Source: Chlorokybus atmophyticus (taxonomy: Eukaryota; Streptophyta; Chlorokybophyceae; Chlorokybales; Chlorokybaceae). Taken from it: a DNA stretch of 64,000 bases. The translations under genes and the position numbers were made by a program. This document shows, one piece after another, positions 1 through 10,920 of this stretch. The notes below the pieces were generated by a model. It ran no database searches. It was not told the DNA's origin and saw nothing but the letters and a program-made list of their open reading frames with translations. Position 1 is the first letter of the stretch; every line of letters starts with the position of its first letter. The stretch spans positions 198,096 through 262,095 of the forward strand of contig RHPI01002656.1 in assembly GCA_009103225.1 (NCBI GenBank), given 5' to 3'.

Positions 1-1553
1 AAGTGGGCCGCCAGCCTGCCAGGTCTCAAATGGGAGGAGGGTGCATGCAGCACTAGAGCATGCTGTCCAGGCTAGGTCTAGGCCTAGTGGAACAGAAGAG
101 ATAGGTTGTGGGGGCAGGGGGAAGGTTTTCGTGGTTTCGTGGTTTCGTGGTTTTTCCTTTTACACCACCTCTCCACTTAACATAGTATGCGGCTGCATTG
201 AGTGCATGAAACTGCACATCCAACACGCTGATATGTTTGGTGCAGTGCCATTCTTGTATGCAGAGAGGCTCAGCTAGAGTACTGTGTGCACTGTCATGTA
301 CTGGCATACAGGCACCGACCATGCGCGAATGCATGAGACATGCACATGCATGATCATGCCGCAACCACTGCACCGTGAAGTCCGTACGCTTTGACGCAGC
401 AACACGTAGAACTTAGCACTAACAACATGCACACGCAATCGTGTCTACACTCAGCAGGTTGCATGTGCGCTGCAAGCGGTACTGCTGACAGTGCCAAGCG
501 CCATACGCGTGTGGTCAGCAGAACATGCACCCTGACTGCCATAGCAGCTGCATGCTTAGTTGTGAGCTCAGCGATGCTGATGAAAGCGTTCTCAATAACA
601 CAACATGCACGCACACGACGGCTGTTGGCAAGCAGCTTGCTAACTTCCATCATTACAGCAGCACGCTACGTGCCGCCAATCACAAACCCACACTGTTAAT
701 GTCCGCGCAGGGATGAGTCAGCTTGGAATGCTACCTTGTTTTTGATGCTTTTAATTGGCTTGGTTGTTGGGATGCATTGCAGGCATAACACACATGCACT
801 TGGGCCAATTAGACACAACAATCTTGTGAATGGCCACAACCAATTACGGCGTGTGTGTTGGCTTGAAGAGCATGCAAGCCCAAATTTGTTGTTGACTGCC
901 AAACGCTCTTTGACGATGTAATGTTTGGACTTGACGCTTGCCGGAGAGTTTTAAAGTTGCACAAGTGTACACACCGATTGACGTCAAAGGACCATGAATG
1001 GTCCGTACCCTCGGACCGGGATTTTCCCCTGCTAAGTGAACTCCATGGACCATGTCTGGTCGGACTGTCAATGACAGTCCGACCAAACATGGTCCAAACC
1101 TCACGTGAACGGTACCAAGTTTTCCATGGGTCGCATCATGTTTAAGCCGGCCGGTTTCCGGTCACGTCAGGACCAGGTACGAGCCAGCCAGCGGACCAGG
1201 GACTTAATCATGTCTGAAAATGTACTTAACAGTTACTAGTGCGTCATCCTGTGGCACAATCATGGGCGACAAGACATAAATTTTGCCACGCATAATGTAC
1301 GCATTTGTAGTCAATTGTTGCGCATTCTTGGGTTATCATATGTGAAATTATTATCATATGCAAGGATACAATATGCGATAAGAGGATCATTACTATCAAG
1401 GCTGTTAATGGATATATTTGGCTGCTTTAAATGTTTCACATGTCATTTCAACAATACAGAATTATACTTGATGTCAGCATGAATACATCATGTATCACAA
1501 ATGTGCATTGAGATAGATACATATTTACAGCGTTACCTATACACGAATCCACC
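1..1553. other. No gene recognised
   Basis: No reading frame here is longer than about 100 codons and none resembles a known family. The stretch contains GGACC-rich inverted repeats (described separately) and AT-rich DNA from about 1200 onward. Confidence 0.6.
1047..1095. repeat. 24-bp inverted repeat with 1-base loop
   Basis: The left arm is 1047-1070 and the right arm 1072-1095, with a single mismatch and one spacer base. A smaller GGACCAT/ATGGTCC palindrome lies just upstream (989-1004). It could be a remnant of a miniature inverted-repeat element. No target duplication was identified. Confidence 0.8.
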
Positions 1554-2315
1554 TCAAGCATCGCAAGACAAACTTTCTGTATACACAAAGTTCTTTGTGT
1601 ACACCATTGTGGGCTCGACTCTCTTTTGCTGCACGTTACTGGTCGCCAGTACGCGCACTCCCGCTCTACCACCAACGCGCGACAACGCCACATACAGCTG
1701 ACCGTGTGTGAATACAGGCTCAGGCATGTAGACTCCCACCTTGCGCAGAGTCTGGCCTTGAGACGTGTTGATGGTCATGGCGAAAGCTGCACGTATTGGA
1801 AATTGTCTGCGCCTCAGCGTAAACGGCATACCCTCCACATTTGAGGGCGTGATCATTAGTCGACGGATGAAGACTCTTCTGCCTTGAGCTGGTCGCGTAG
1901 CCACTTCAGCATAGATCACATGCTGCATGAGGCCTTTGCAAATGAGACGCGTGCCGTTCGCCATCCCATCAGTCATATTTCGCAGCAATATAACCGGGCT
2001 GCCTATCTTGAGACGCAGTTCATGTGGAGGTAAGCCAGACACCATGATGCTGTTGAGATATTCAATGGGGTAATGGTTTACTTGCTCCTGTGATGGCACA
2101 GAATCAGCACTGCGGTATACCCTCTCCTCATTCATCTGCGCAGTGCGGCGGTAAGTGGCATGTTTAAAATATATGCATGATGTTTATATGCAGCTGCAGT
2201 TATATCTGAATCTTCACCGGCACGTACCATCGCTGAAACGCGCCATCATTAGCGTGTTGATCTCGTCAACGGTCACATTTTTTGGCGTAAGGATTGCTCG
2301 GTTGATGACATACTC
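1554..2315 (-). pseudogene. Helitron helicase, C-terminal part (split gene, distal piece)
   Basis: This is the C-terminal part of a Pif1-family helicase of the Helitron RepHel type. The upstream exon (about 2228-2315) encodes YVINRAILTPKNVTVDEIN, the usual Helitron segment before helicase motif IV. The downstream exon (1554-2135) carries [18 protein letters not shown] (motif V) and [10 protein letters not shown] (motif VI). The 5' edge at 2315 is exactly the left end of the 12.4-kb transposon, and the rest of the protein continues beyond that transposon at 14759 on the same strand. Joining across it removes the break and keeps the frame. The splice phase between the two exons here does not fit well, so the gene is probably also decayed. 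It is a dead fragment of a selfish element. Confidence 0.88.
2314..2315. repeat. Target-site duplication TC, left copy
   Basis: TC lies immediately left of the transposon end CGTCGCAA. The same TC follows the right end at 14757-14758. Deleting the element plus one TC restores the helicase reading frame, which supports a 2-bp duplication. Confidence 0.8.
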
Positions 2316-2328
2316 CGTCGCAATATGT
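2316..2328 (+). repeat. Left terminal inverted repeat
   Basis: CGTCGCAATATGT matches the reverse complement of the right end at 8 contiguous bases, with scattered matches after that. The same start is seen in the 1.6-kb relative at 46856, and the similarity there runs on through GGCCGACT and GTGCACCTGAGGA to about 2383. Confidence 0.8.
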
Positions 2329-2475
2329 TTTCCCTGCCGGCCGACTAAATATTGGCAACGGCCGTGCACCTGAGGACACTAATATAGACTGTCGTGGCTC
2401 AGGCCACCTGTAATCTTGATACAGGGACCTAATAGTAACTTCCGTTACTATCAGGCCCTTTTTATTACAATTAGT

Positions 2476-2776
2476 CTTTAACAGTTGACTATGCCTAACT
2501 AACAGGCGCCTGTCAGTTACCTGTCAGGCCTTAACAGGTGACTTTATATAATTAACAGGCACCTGTTAGTCACACACCAGGCCTCAACAAATGACTTTGT
2601 GTAATTTACAGGCAACTGTTAGTTACACATCAGGCCTTATTAGGTGACTACAACTAATCAACGGGCACCTGTAAGTTACACATTAGTCTTACTTAGGTGA
2701 CTCAGCCTATGTGACAGGCACCTGCAGGTTACACAGCAGTCCAGCGCAGGCGACTAAGCCTAATTAACAAGCACCA
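2476..2776. repeat. 53-bp subterminal tandem repeat, about 5.6 copies
   Basis: Units start near 2476, 2530, 2583, 2636, 2689 and 2742. The spacing is 53 bp after a first unit of 54. Each unit has the form ...AACAGGTGACT...TAACAGGCACCTGTTAGTTACACATCAGGC. Copies are diverged. Their position about 160 bp from the element end resembles subterminal transposase-binding arrays of CACTA-type elements; binding is inferred, not shown. Confidence 0.85.
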
Positions 2777-3135
2777 ACTAGGTAATTATCGACAAAATAA
2801 TGCATTCTTTAACAACTGAAGGTGACTAATGCCTAACTGTCGTCATATGTACTTGCATAGCTTGACTACACGCGATTGTCACTGACTTCCAGCATTGTTA
2901 TGTGCATGTGCTATGTACATGTACCTAAAATGTGTACAGTGTCTCTCAGTCACTTGCCGAGGCTTGTAGTTCAATTATGTGACTCGAATGCAGTTCTGTT
3001 GTATATCATAGGGATGCAAGTATTGATGTGCATGAGCATAATGACGATTGACTGAGCTGGTTTAAGATGCACAACACTCAGTCACAAGAGCCTTATAGCT
3101 ATGTACACTACCAGCTAAACGGACTACCAACTGCG
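2777..3135. other. Non-coding interval inside the transposon
   Basis: No gene is seen between the 53-bp repeats and the 3' end of the minus-strand unknown gene. Confidence 0.6.
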
Positions 3136-4963
3136 CTACAGCTCCTCTCCATCATCGCTTTGCTCGTCATTACGGAACAAAGCACCACGCGCTGGGGCCT
3201 GTGGAGGAGACGCCGGAGCTTGCTCTTCCTCCTCAAACGGTTGTGCCAGCCAATCAAATGCCGCTTCTGCCTCAGCGAGCGGGTCACGAGCTGCTGTCTC
3301 TTGCGGCCGGCGCCGATTGGGATCTTTCAGGTATTCGACACAAGATGCGGTGCGGCGTTTCACATGGGTGAATGGCTGGAGGGCTGCGTACCGTTGCCTC
3401 ATCTCCCGCTTCATTGACATGATCATGGTGTTGATTTCGCTGAGGTACTCTTCATGTGTGTCTATGCTGGCAGTTAGGAGAGGGTCTCCATCCTTGCCCT
3501 TTAATATGCGCTCCACCTGCGTAGTTTACAGGCATGTTCTAGTGGCATCGAAAGCCACTATTCACTGCAACGCGTCTGCAAGCCTGTAGTTTGGGGATAT
3601 AGCATTCCTGAATTGCTAATGCTGGAGTTCAGAGTGCTCACCGTAAGCAACAGGTATGCGAGGTGGTTGACTCTTAGCTGCCGGCGACCAAGTGTAGTGA
3701 CGGCGTAAGATCAGCATTGCACGATCATTTGCCAGATTATGGGATTGCCCCATTCATGGATGTATCTCCTCCGCTCCGGGTCTGCAGTGTCGGTCACCTC
3801 AAATCTCTGCCATGATTTGTCTGCGACAGTCATACCGACAAGGCATTAGTTACGAAATAGATAGTTCAAGTTGAGCCTGCACCAGGCTTGAATAGTGCCT
3901 GTGACTTACTTTGGAGCGCGTTGCGCATCTGGGCTTTTTGGGTCTCGGGGTCCATTAGGGCGTCGATGTGCCTGATTGAATCGGTTACAATAGGCGAGAT
4001 GAGTACGTGTGTATGGAGGCTGAGTAAGAAGGCAGTGTTGCTTAGCAGACATGGTGGTGAGGGACCCAACTCACTTGCGCTTGTTGCTGTTAAACAGTGT
4101 CCACTTGTACTCCTTCTCAAGGACATGCTTGATCTTGGTGACGTTCTCAGACCGGACCTGCGTAGCTTTCTTCAGGGCGACACTCCAGTGGAAGGGGCAC
4201 TCCTTGGGAGTCCAGTACACCTCATAGAACTTGGCCGCATCGGCCTCGTCGTCATGGTCGAAGCCAACTACCTGTCACGGGCAGGTTGGTCAGTGTCACG
4301 GTGCAGTGCGGTCATGAAGCATTCACAGCACCTGACACATGACGTTACGAATAGTGTCCTCCTTGGGATAAACGTGGCTCTCTACCCAGTGGCCGTTTAT
4401 GATTCCAACGACGGCATCTCGCAAATGCTGTCCACAGAAGAACAATCCGTTGCACACATACACACAGTGTCATAGTGTCACACAGTGCTTACCTCGTTGC
4501 CAATCTTCCACTTGCTTGGGGAAGGGTTGCTGACGGCCGAGGTTGCCACGTCACGGCCAAATGCGTTTGGGTTGGGGGTTCCAATCGACCCTCTGCAAGC
4601 ACAACCACATGAGTCATGCTGCCAGCCATGAAAGATGCAACCCTCACATTTGCAAAAGAAGAACAACGTGCACAGTGTATCCAGAACGCATGCAGTGAGT
4701 CACTGTGCTAGTCATAAAAGAAGCAAGCATCCAAGTTAGAAGTTGAGCAAGAAGCAACGTGCACAGTGCATCAAGAACGCATGCAGTCTAGCTTGCCCTT
4801 GCGACTGCGGTGTCTGGTGGAGTTGTTGTGATGTGCTGGGCGTTAGCGCGGGGTCTTGCTGCGATTGGTTGGCGACGGTTGCCTGATTGAACACTGGGGG
4901 CAATGTGGACAACTGGCGCCGACCTCCACGACGAGGTGCACTTACGGATGGACCACGAGGCAT
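3136..4963 (-). CDS. Unrecognised multi-exon transposon protein
   Basis: A chain of minus-strand exons with good splice sites can be read. They are a possible first exon with ATG at 4963 (Ser/Gln/Pro-rich), then 4493-4592, 4332-4427, 4075-4271, 3910-4019, 3642-3820 and 3136-3516 (stop). Phases agree between consecutive exons from 4592 to 3820. Segments include HLRDAVVGIINGHWVESHVY, YWTPKECPFHWSVALKKATQ and a C-terminus rich in E and D (FEEEEQAPASP...DDGEEL). The exon 3642-3820 contains a frame change at a G4 run: reading on needs one extra base, so this copy is probably broken or has an assembly indel. I do not recognise a family. Its place in the left half of a Plavaka-like element suggests an accessory protein or DNA-binding partner of the transposase. 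Confidence 0.6.
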
Positions 4964-4979
4964 CTCTCCAACTGATAGT

Positions 4980-4980
4980 N
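4980..4980. other. Single undetermined base (N)
   Basis: An assembly ambiguity lies just 5' of the proposed first exon of the minus-strand unknown gene. Confidence 0.95.
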
Positions 4981-5124
4981 TCCGGTGCCGCCTGTTTAGC
5001 TGATAGTGGCGCTGCCGCCGCCGGTTGGCCCGCCCGAATGTACGAGGCGCGAAATCGAAAATGAGGCGATTTTGACCGTCTAGAGTCCCGCACTAGAGTC
5101 GCACTTGTAATGCGTCCTTGCTCC

Positions 5125-5290
5125 TAAGGTTGATGGTACGACTTATGCATTCGTGCCATCCATGCTTCGTACAACCATTGATAACAATGGTTGTGTCGTA
5201 ACATTTATGATACGACAGAGGCATCTCTCGTCCACCCCTAGCCATTGCCGTACAATGGGGCTGTCGTACCATCCATGGTACGACAGAGGC
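5125..5290. repeat. Cluster of GTACGA/ACCATT palindromes
   Basis: Several hairpins lie here: 5171-5180 with 5185-5194, and 5262-5272 with 5275-5285 (TGTCGTACCAT/ATGGTACGACA). The same word family recurs at 12984-13149 in this element and at 47761-47844 in the short relative, so it belongs to the transposon family rather than to the host locus. Confidence 0.75.
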
Positions 5291-5489
5291 ATTGCTTGAT
5301 TAGCCCAAATGGGAGTTAGCGTGCACTCACCCAAACACGCTTCATTGATGGCCGGATGATGGCACGCAGGGGCACCAGGTCGATGACGGGTCGGGTGTCA
5401 GGCATGATGGGCTTGGGTTCGACTAGGAGGCGGAGGACCAGGAGTCAGAGGAGGCGGCGGCGACGGCGGCGGCGGCGGCGTGGCACATC

Positions 5490-5762
5490 TTGCGAGAAGT
5501 TGTGGTCATAAGAGTTCAAGCAGCGAAGCCAGCTACTACCGGTCGCCACGTCATGGATCATGGCAGGCGTCAGCAATGGGGCTGTCCAACATGCATCACC
5601 AACATTGGACAAACCAGCAGGCAAGCCATTAAAGACCATCTTCACACAGAGAGCTGCTTGGTGGCTCGCTTTCTGCAACAAGGAGTGGATCAGGAGCTGC
5701 AGTCCTTGGAGCCCCTTGTCAAAACCATGCGGGACCAATTACGGCTGTGGGAACAAACCTAA
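5490..5762 (+). CDS. Small zinc-finger ORF of the transposon
   Basis: The frame ends ...WGCPTCITNIG...IKDHLHTESC followed by a leucine-rich stretch and a stop after LRLWEQT. The Cys-x2-Cys...His-x4-Cys spacing resembles the fingers in the transposase and in the Tudor/methyltransferase gene. A preceding splice acceptor (CAG before CAATGGGG near 5574) suggests that only the part from about 5574 is coding and that it is a last exon. The upstream exons were not identified. The opposite strand is also open, so this is tentative. Confidence 0.35.
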   Translation: MREVVVIRVQAAKPATTGRHVMDHGRRQQWGCPTCITNIGQTSRQAIKDHLHTESCLVARFLQQGVDQELQSLEPLVKTMRDQLRLWEQT

Positions 5763-6312
5763 AGGAATGCAGAGGTACGCTCAACAGTCACATGCATTTC
5801 CTTGCAAGAGCAATTTGTTTCTGAGCGCAGTCTATGTGATATATGTAGCGTGGCTGCAGGCCTCCACTATTCACCCATACCCACCCTACAGTCAAGCCGA
5901 CATTGCGGAAGCAAGAGCAGATAGACAGAGCTGAGCGGCGGTATGTTGTTGCCAATCTCGCTGTGCATGTTGACTGCAATGTCGGCTCCAATGCATGCCT
6001 ACCTTTGCATGCTAGGATGTGCGTGAGCGTGTGAAGTCGCGCGCGCGTGCCGAACGAAGTAGGCTGGGTTTGAGCACAGGAGCGCGTGGCCATTCGTCCG
6101 GCATTCAACCAATAGTGCATCAACCAGCAATGACGCAGTCCATGCAATCATTCGTGCATCAACCAGCAATGCCGCAGGTGACTGTTCGAAGCAACCAACT
6201 GATGACGGTGTGACGCAGTTGACTATTGCAATTGCAGTGTCGCAAGCATGCAGCTAACCCACATGTGATTGGTTGACAGCACCACAGTGCACTAAGTCCT
6301 GTTGGAGCTCCT

Positions 6313-9300
6313 ATGCAAGCCTGGATTCAATCCCATCAACTGGTCCTTCAATCCCACTTGCTGATGGGCGCGGCGGCAATGCGGCATCAGTTTAACATGC
6401 ATGTTGGCCTGTTGAATCCCGACATGTCCATTGGGGCAGTGGCGCATGATGTGCCCATGGCTCAAGAGCTCCGTGACGAGTCTGCCATCGAGGGTGGCGG
6501 GGAGAGTGCAGCCAATACCACCTTGTCAGCCCCCATGGCTTCCCCTGCTCCATGCAGCCCACGGGCCATTGAGGTAAGTCGCTGTCTTTTATGCTCGTGC
6601 CTTGGTAACAATGCGTCAGGCACTGCATAAGCTTATATTCGTCCTTTGCAACATTGTGAGCCATCTTATCCTGGGTCCTGTATACAGCCCCCCTTGCTGC
6701 ATGCACAAGTGGTCTCACCTGCAGCTCCTGCTCCCCTCCCAGCCAGAGCGCAACCACCTTCCGCGGCACCAGTCCTTCATGCACTGCCATCTCCTCCACG
6801 AGCAGCACCGGTGATTGCGGGGCAACAATCCTTCTTGCCGCCACCGGCGAGACCACAGCACAATGCAACAACCGATGTGGCTTCTGCACCTACCTTACCC
6901 CACCCGCTGCAAGTTGAAGCCGGCAGTCTGCCCCAAACTCAGGTACTTTATCAGTCACTGTGACTCTTGCCGTCCACAGTTGGACACACCATGTGAGTGC
7001 TGTATGCGCATGCAGCAGGGGTCACCACCTGCCAGCGAGTCATCAGAGGAGCTTGCCGCAACCCGCATACGGCCATCAATCATGCTAGGTGGCCAGCTCG
7101 CCTCATGGGACCACTTCAATGCGCCAACGGATGGTAATTGCTTCTACCATTGTGTATTTCGCGCCAGGCCATCCATAGCGCAAAGTGTCCTGGATGATCA
7201 CAAGTGCCCCAGCTCGAGCAGATTTTGGGCCATGCTGGACACCATGGACGACGACGGCAGGGGGCACACTCTCCGCAAAATCACCGCCAAGGCTGTCGAT
7301 GCAGACGTGGCGAGCAGAATCTTAGACTTCTGCAGAGCCACTGGTGCCGCGGGAGAGATGGCGCAGTATTACGACAAACTACCTGCGACCATGTTGGCTG
7401 ATGTCAACTGCAACATTGACCTAGCCATGGCCAAGGTGCGACAGATCGTGCGGAGAAAAGATGTGTACGTCGAGCACCTGCAGATGACCATGTTTGCCAA
7501 CAAGCTGGGCTTGTTGATTGTCTGCGTGACCGTTCAGCGCGAACATGGGGAGTGGGTGCCACGGCCCGGCAGCGCAGTTTGGGTTGGAAATACAGAAGCC
7601 CCCAACTCAGTCCTGGTGGTGGGAATAATACAAATACTGCTCCTGATGAGCCAGAAGCACACTTTTGGCTCCTCAAGCCTGCAAGCACCGAACAGTGGTC
7701 GTGGCCTATGCATGAAGTGCCACCGGAGGTAACACACCTGATCGGAGAGTGGCGGAATGGCGTTGCCAATTCCCCGCTACCACCGGCTGTGACCCAGAGT
7801 GCTGCGCCAACGCCTCAGGCCTCGCCTTCGTGTGCTAGGCAAGAAGTAGCCGAGTGTTCTGCACATCCTGCCTCCCCTCAACCACAGCCACATGCTCACA
7901 ATCCCAATTCAGCCCTCCCTTCCTGCCGCGGAGACTCACTTGCCACCGCACTCTGACCATCCGGAGGCATCTCCATCAAGAAGCAGCTGTAGCTCGCCCT
8001 CTCCCTCTAAGCTTGCCACATTGATCCCAGCCTGTCTTGTTGGTAAAGAGATTGATCGAGGTGTCCTGAAAGCTGCGCTGAAAGACAAAGGCTTCATGCT
8101 CGACCTCATGAAGCAACATGAGGTCGTGGAGGAACGGGAGGCAACCAACAAGCGCAAGGCTGTGGAGCAAGAAGATAACGCCTTACCTCCTCTGAGTGAC
8201 AGTGCCACGGAGAGCGCCTGCCAGGATGTGCAGGGTGACAAAAAAAAAAGAAGAAGGTTGTTGGAACAAAGGACGCTGACAGGACCAAAAAAGGAAAGGT
8301 GAGGCATCGTTACAACATTAGAAGAAGCACAGCGCCTTGAAGCCTCACTGGGGCTGACTGTGTGTCCTGAGTAGGCACAGGCGGGTTTACAGCGTCAAAT
8401 GGCTGCTCAGCATCGTCCAAAGAGACAGCCGGTGCGGCACGAGCTGCCTAAGCTCAAAGCACCGACGCGCAGACGCTTTAAGGGGCTGACTCGTAGTGCA
8501 AAGGAGTTGATCACCCTACAGTACGCCCAAGACACGCTGCATCACCGCATGCGGCATGCCTCGAGGTGGGTGACGAAAGTTTGCAATAAGTGGGCGCAAA
8601 CGCGGAGAATGCGGTCTAAACAGACCTCTGGGGATTGGCCGTGGTTGGAACCCATACACGATATGGCCATCCGTAGTACGTTGTTGCCCCTCGCCGTCCT
8701 CGATATGATGGTGTTGTTGCTGCCGCAGCAGCCCGGCAATGTGCAAGAGCTATCTGCGGAGCAGAACTTCGACCTGCTGCAGCAGATTTACCTGTCGATG
8801 TCGACTAAGCGGGTCAAGATGTGTGCCACTACCTGAGCAAACATACTGGGTGGCAAGTAAAACCATTCGAGCTGTACTTGGCATGCTTTGGCTGGCAGTG
8901 GCTGTATGTCATACGGCACGTCGAGCTGATTCTGTGGAAGCTCGAAGAAAACGATGCGGGGGAGTACACGAGTGACGACAGCCATGTCGAGGGCCTGGAT
9001 GAACGTATGCTGGACGAGACCACCAAGACCAGCAGGTGGTGTATGGCGGCAGATGGGCGTCAGGTGATCGAGCAAGCAGTGGAGCGTTATGCTGCGCCAT
9101 TCAGATGGGAGTCGCTACGCCTGCGACGCGATAACAGAGTTTGGTGGCAGAGACAGCTTGCACACCCGCGTGCACCATGTGTGCTGATTTGTCGCATTGA
9201 AGAGCCACCCCCCCCAGCGGATGGGGAGACGCCCTGTTGCAAGAAAGCGATGTGCCATGTCTGCATCATAGCACATCGGAAGACTGTGGCAAATAAATCA

Positions 9301-9405
9301 AAGAATCTACAAGCGTGTCCATTCTGCAAGCAACCTCACCCGTTTTGGTCGCCACGCCTGATGCAAGACGCCGACGTGTCGGCGGTGATTTGGCCCCCGC
9401 CTTGA
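6313..9405 (+). pseudogene. OTU-domain cysteine protease / RING-finger protein, frameshifted
   Basis: Exons are about 6313-6572, about 6712-6942, 6980 to about 8298, and 8381-9405. The OTU domain starts near 7110. It has the catalytic loop PTDGNCFYHCV (Asp and Cys, near 7126-7158) and the matching C-terminal His in EPEAHFWLL (near 7648-7675). After it come a Pro-rich linker, a lysine-rich stretch (near 8240-8295) and a C-terminal RING-like finger with CVLIC, CCKKAMCHVC and CPFCKQ (near 9178-9342). OTU proteins usually remove ubiquitin and RING proteins usually attach it, so one chain would hold both activities. At least three frame changes break the reading: a C5 run near 7600, somewhere at 7890-7950, and a GGG near 8812. 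One gene or two adjacent genes are both possible. Confidence 0.7.
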
Positions 9406-9888
9406 TGCCAATCGTGCATGTATTGTAGTTTTGTGTTGGCTTCCTGTGAACCATGTAGGTACATGTATAGTTGCAGCATGGTGCATGGTGCACCAGAGAT
9501 TTGCTGTTGTTAGAAGCATTGGCTGTACATGTGTATGATGACTGCCCGGCACATGAGTCAGTGCATGGCTTGCATACCTCGCTGGTTTTGAGCGTGGTTG
9601 ACAGCAACAAACTCGGACAGCGCTCTGAGTTCCATGGCATGACAGCACAGTATTACTCTACGATCGTGGTAGTATGCGAGTATCCTTGTACTGTAGTACC
9701 ATTAACAGATGGAGTACCATTCATGTTGATGTAGTACCATGCATGGTACTGCAATAGCGTATAAGGTACAGTCGTGCTTCACTTGAAGTTTGACCCATTT
9801 AGGGTTCGTAAGCTGGCAACCCTAAATTGATGCCCATACCCTAAAGTCTCGCTCAGTTTGTGGGCAGCCGTGCCGATTCCTATTTTGC
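9406..9888. other. Non-coding interval inside the transposon
   Basis: No convincing frame is seen. ACCCTAAA-like words occur near 9800-9845 but not as a tandem array. Confidence 0.55.
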
Positions 9889-10920
9889 ATGATGTCGGCG
9901 GCAGCAGTTGAATCACCCTCACCTAGGAGACCATGCTTGGTGTGCCCACAATGCAATGCGTACGTATGTGCCAATGGCCGTAGGCAGCAAATGCGAGCAC
10001 ACTTGACCGAATGCCAGCGAGTGCAGACAGTGTGCCACGGTTTTAGTGCTGCTTGCTGGCATCACACCACACACAATGTCGACGTGTTTGGCTGCCGCCT
10101 CGGCCAAGTGCTGTGCCAGGAACCCGAGTTTTTCCATTGCGTGCAGTGCGTGTGCGAATTTTGCTCGCGCTCATGCTTCGAGTGGCGAGGGGAACCCATG
10201 CGCTTCTTGACATGGACAACACCGGGACATGTGGTTAGTGAACAGGTGGTGGATGCTGTGGAGGTAAGCCACAAGAGTAGACCGCGACGTATCACTGCAT
10301 GTTATGTTGGGCGTATGCTTATTTCATGCATGTTGAAGCTGTTGTCGCATTCAGAGCAGTCTTGCACGGTGTGGGCGTGGGCAGTTCCATCCCCTGGCCG
10401 CTGTAGAGGAGGCAGACCATCGACCGTTGGACAGCGCACTGCATCGGCTGCGGAACGCAGTTAAGTTGGGATGCGAGCAGCTGATCGGTGTGAGTGTCAT
10501 GGTGCATTGGCCGCTGGATGGGGAATGGTATGCGGGCGTTGTGGAATCATTCAAGCAAGCGTCAGGTCAGCATCGCTTCGTGGCGTGCGAGATTGAGGAC
10601 GCATCATACACGCATGGTGCAATGGAAATTTTTTTTGCAGGGCAGCACTATATAGTATTCGATGACGGTGATCGACCACAAACCATCAACTTCAAAGGGC
10701 ACAACGTATTCGCGTACACATCAGTTGACGGGGCACGCCATGTTCGCGCGCCGGAGGGGAGAACGTCAGTCGCAAAGTAAGCCCGGACGGCATCATTGTT
10801 TGTCCCTGGCCAGCACCACGGCCAGCCTTGACCACATACACGCCATTTGACAATAAGCTGGGACGCACACAGAGACCAAGGGCACTCGACCTATTCTGCG
10901 GCGGTGGCGGTGCACGTGTT
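9889..10920 (+). pseudogene. Zinc finger / Tudor / C5 DNA methyltransferase, 3'-truncated
   Basis: Exons are 9889-10263, 10355-10565, 10641-10776 and 10875 to about 10919, and the phases agree at every junction. The N-terminus has a zinc finger (CPQCNAYVC...MRAHLTEC) and a Cys-rich block (HCVQCVCEFCSRSC). The middle is Tudor-like: VMVHWPLDGEWYAGVVESF, then after splicing GQHYIVFDDGD, the usual pattern of Tudor modules in PDS5-type and related chromatin proteins. The last exon reads PRALDLFCGGGG, motif I (SAM-binding) of cytosine-5 DNA methyltransferases. The catalytic PCQ motif and all later motifs are absent because the gene ends where it meets the convergent transposase. The methyltransferase call rests on one motif plus consistent splicing. 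The likely role of an intact version is to act on transposon or host chromatin (inference). Confidence 0.6.

Noticed and set aside
1554-2135. A stand-alone helicase gene starting at Met 2135
   Set aside because: The Met is internal. Upstream helicase sequence continues to 2315 and then beyond the transposon at 14759, so this is the tail of a split Helitron gene.
9780-9850. Telomeric repeat (ACCCTAAA words)
   Set aside because: Only two or three scattered words inside the transposon, not tandem.
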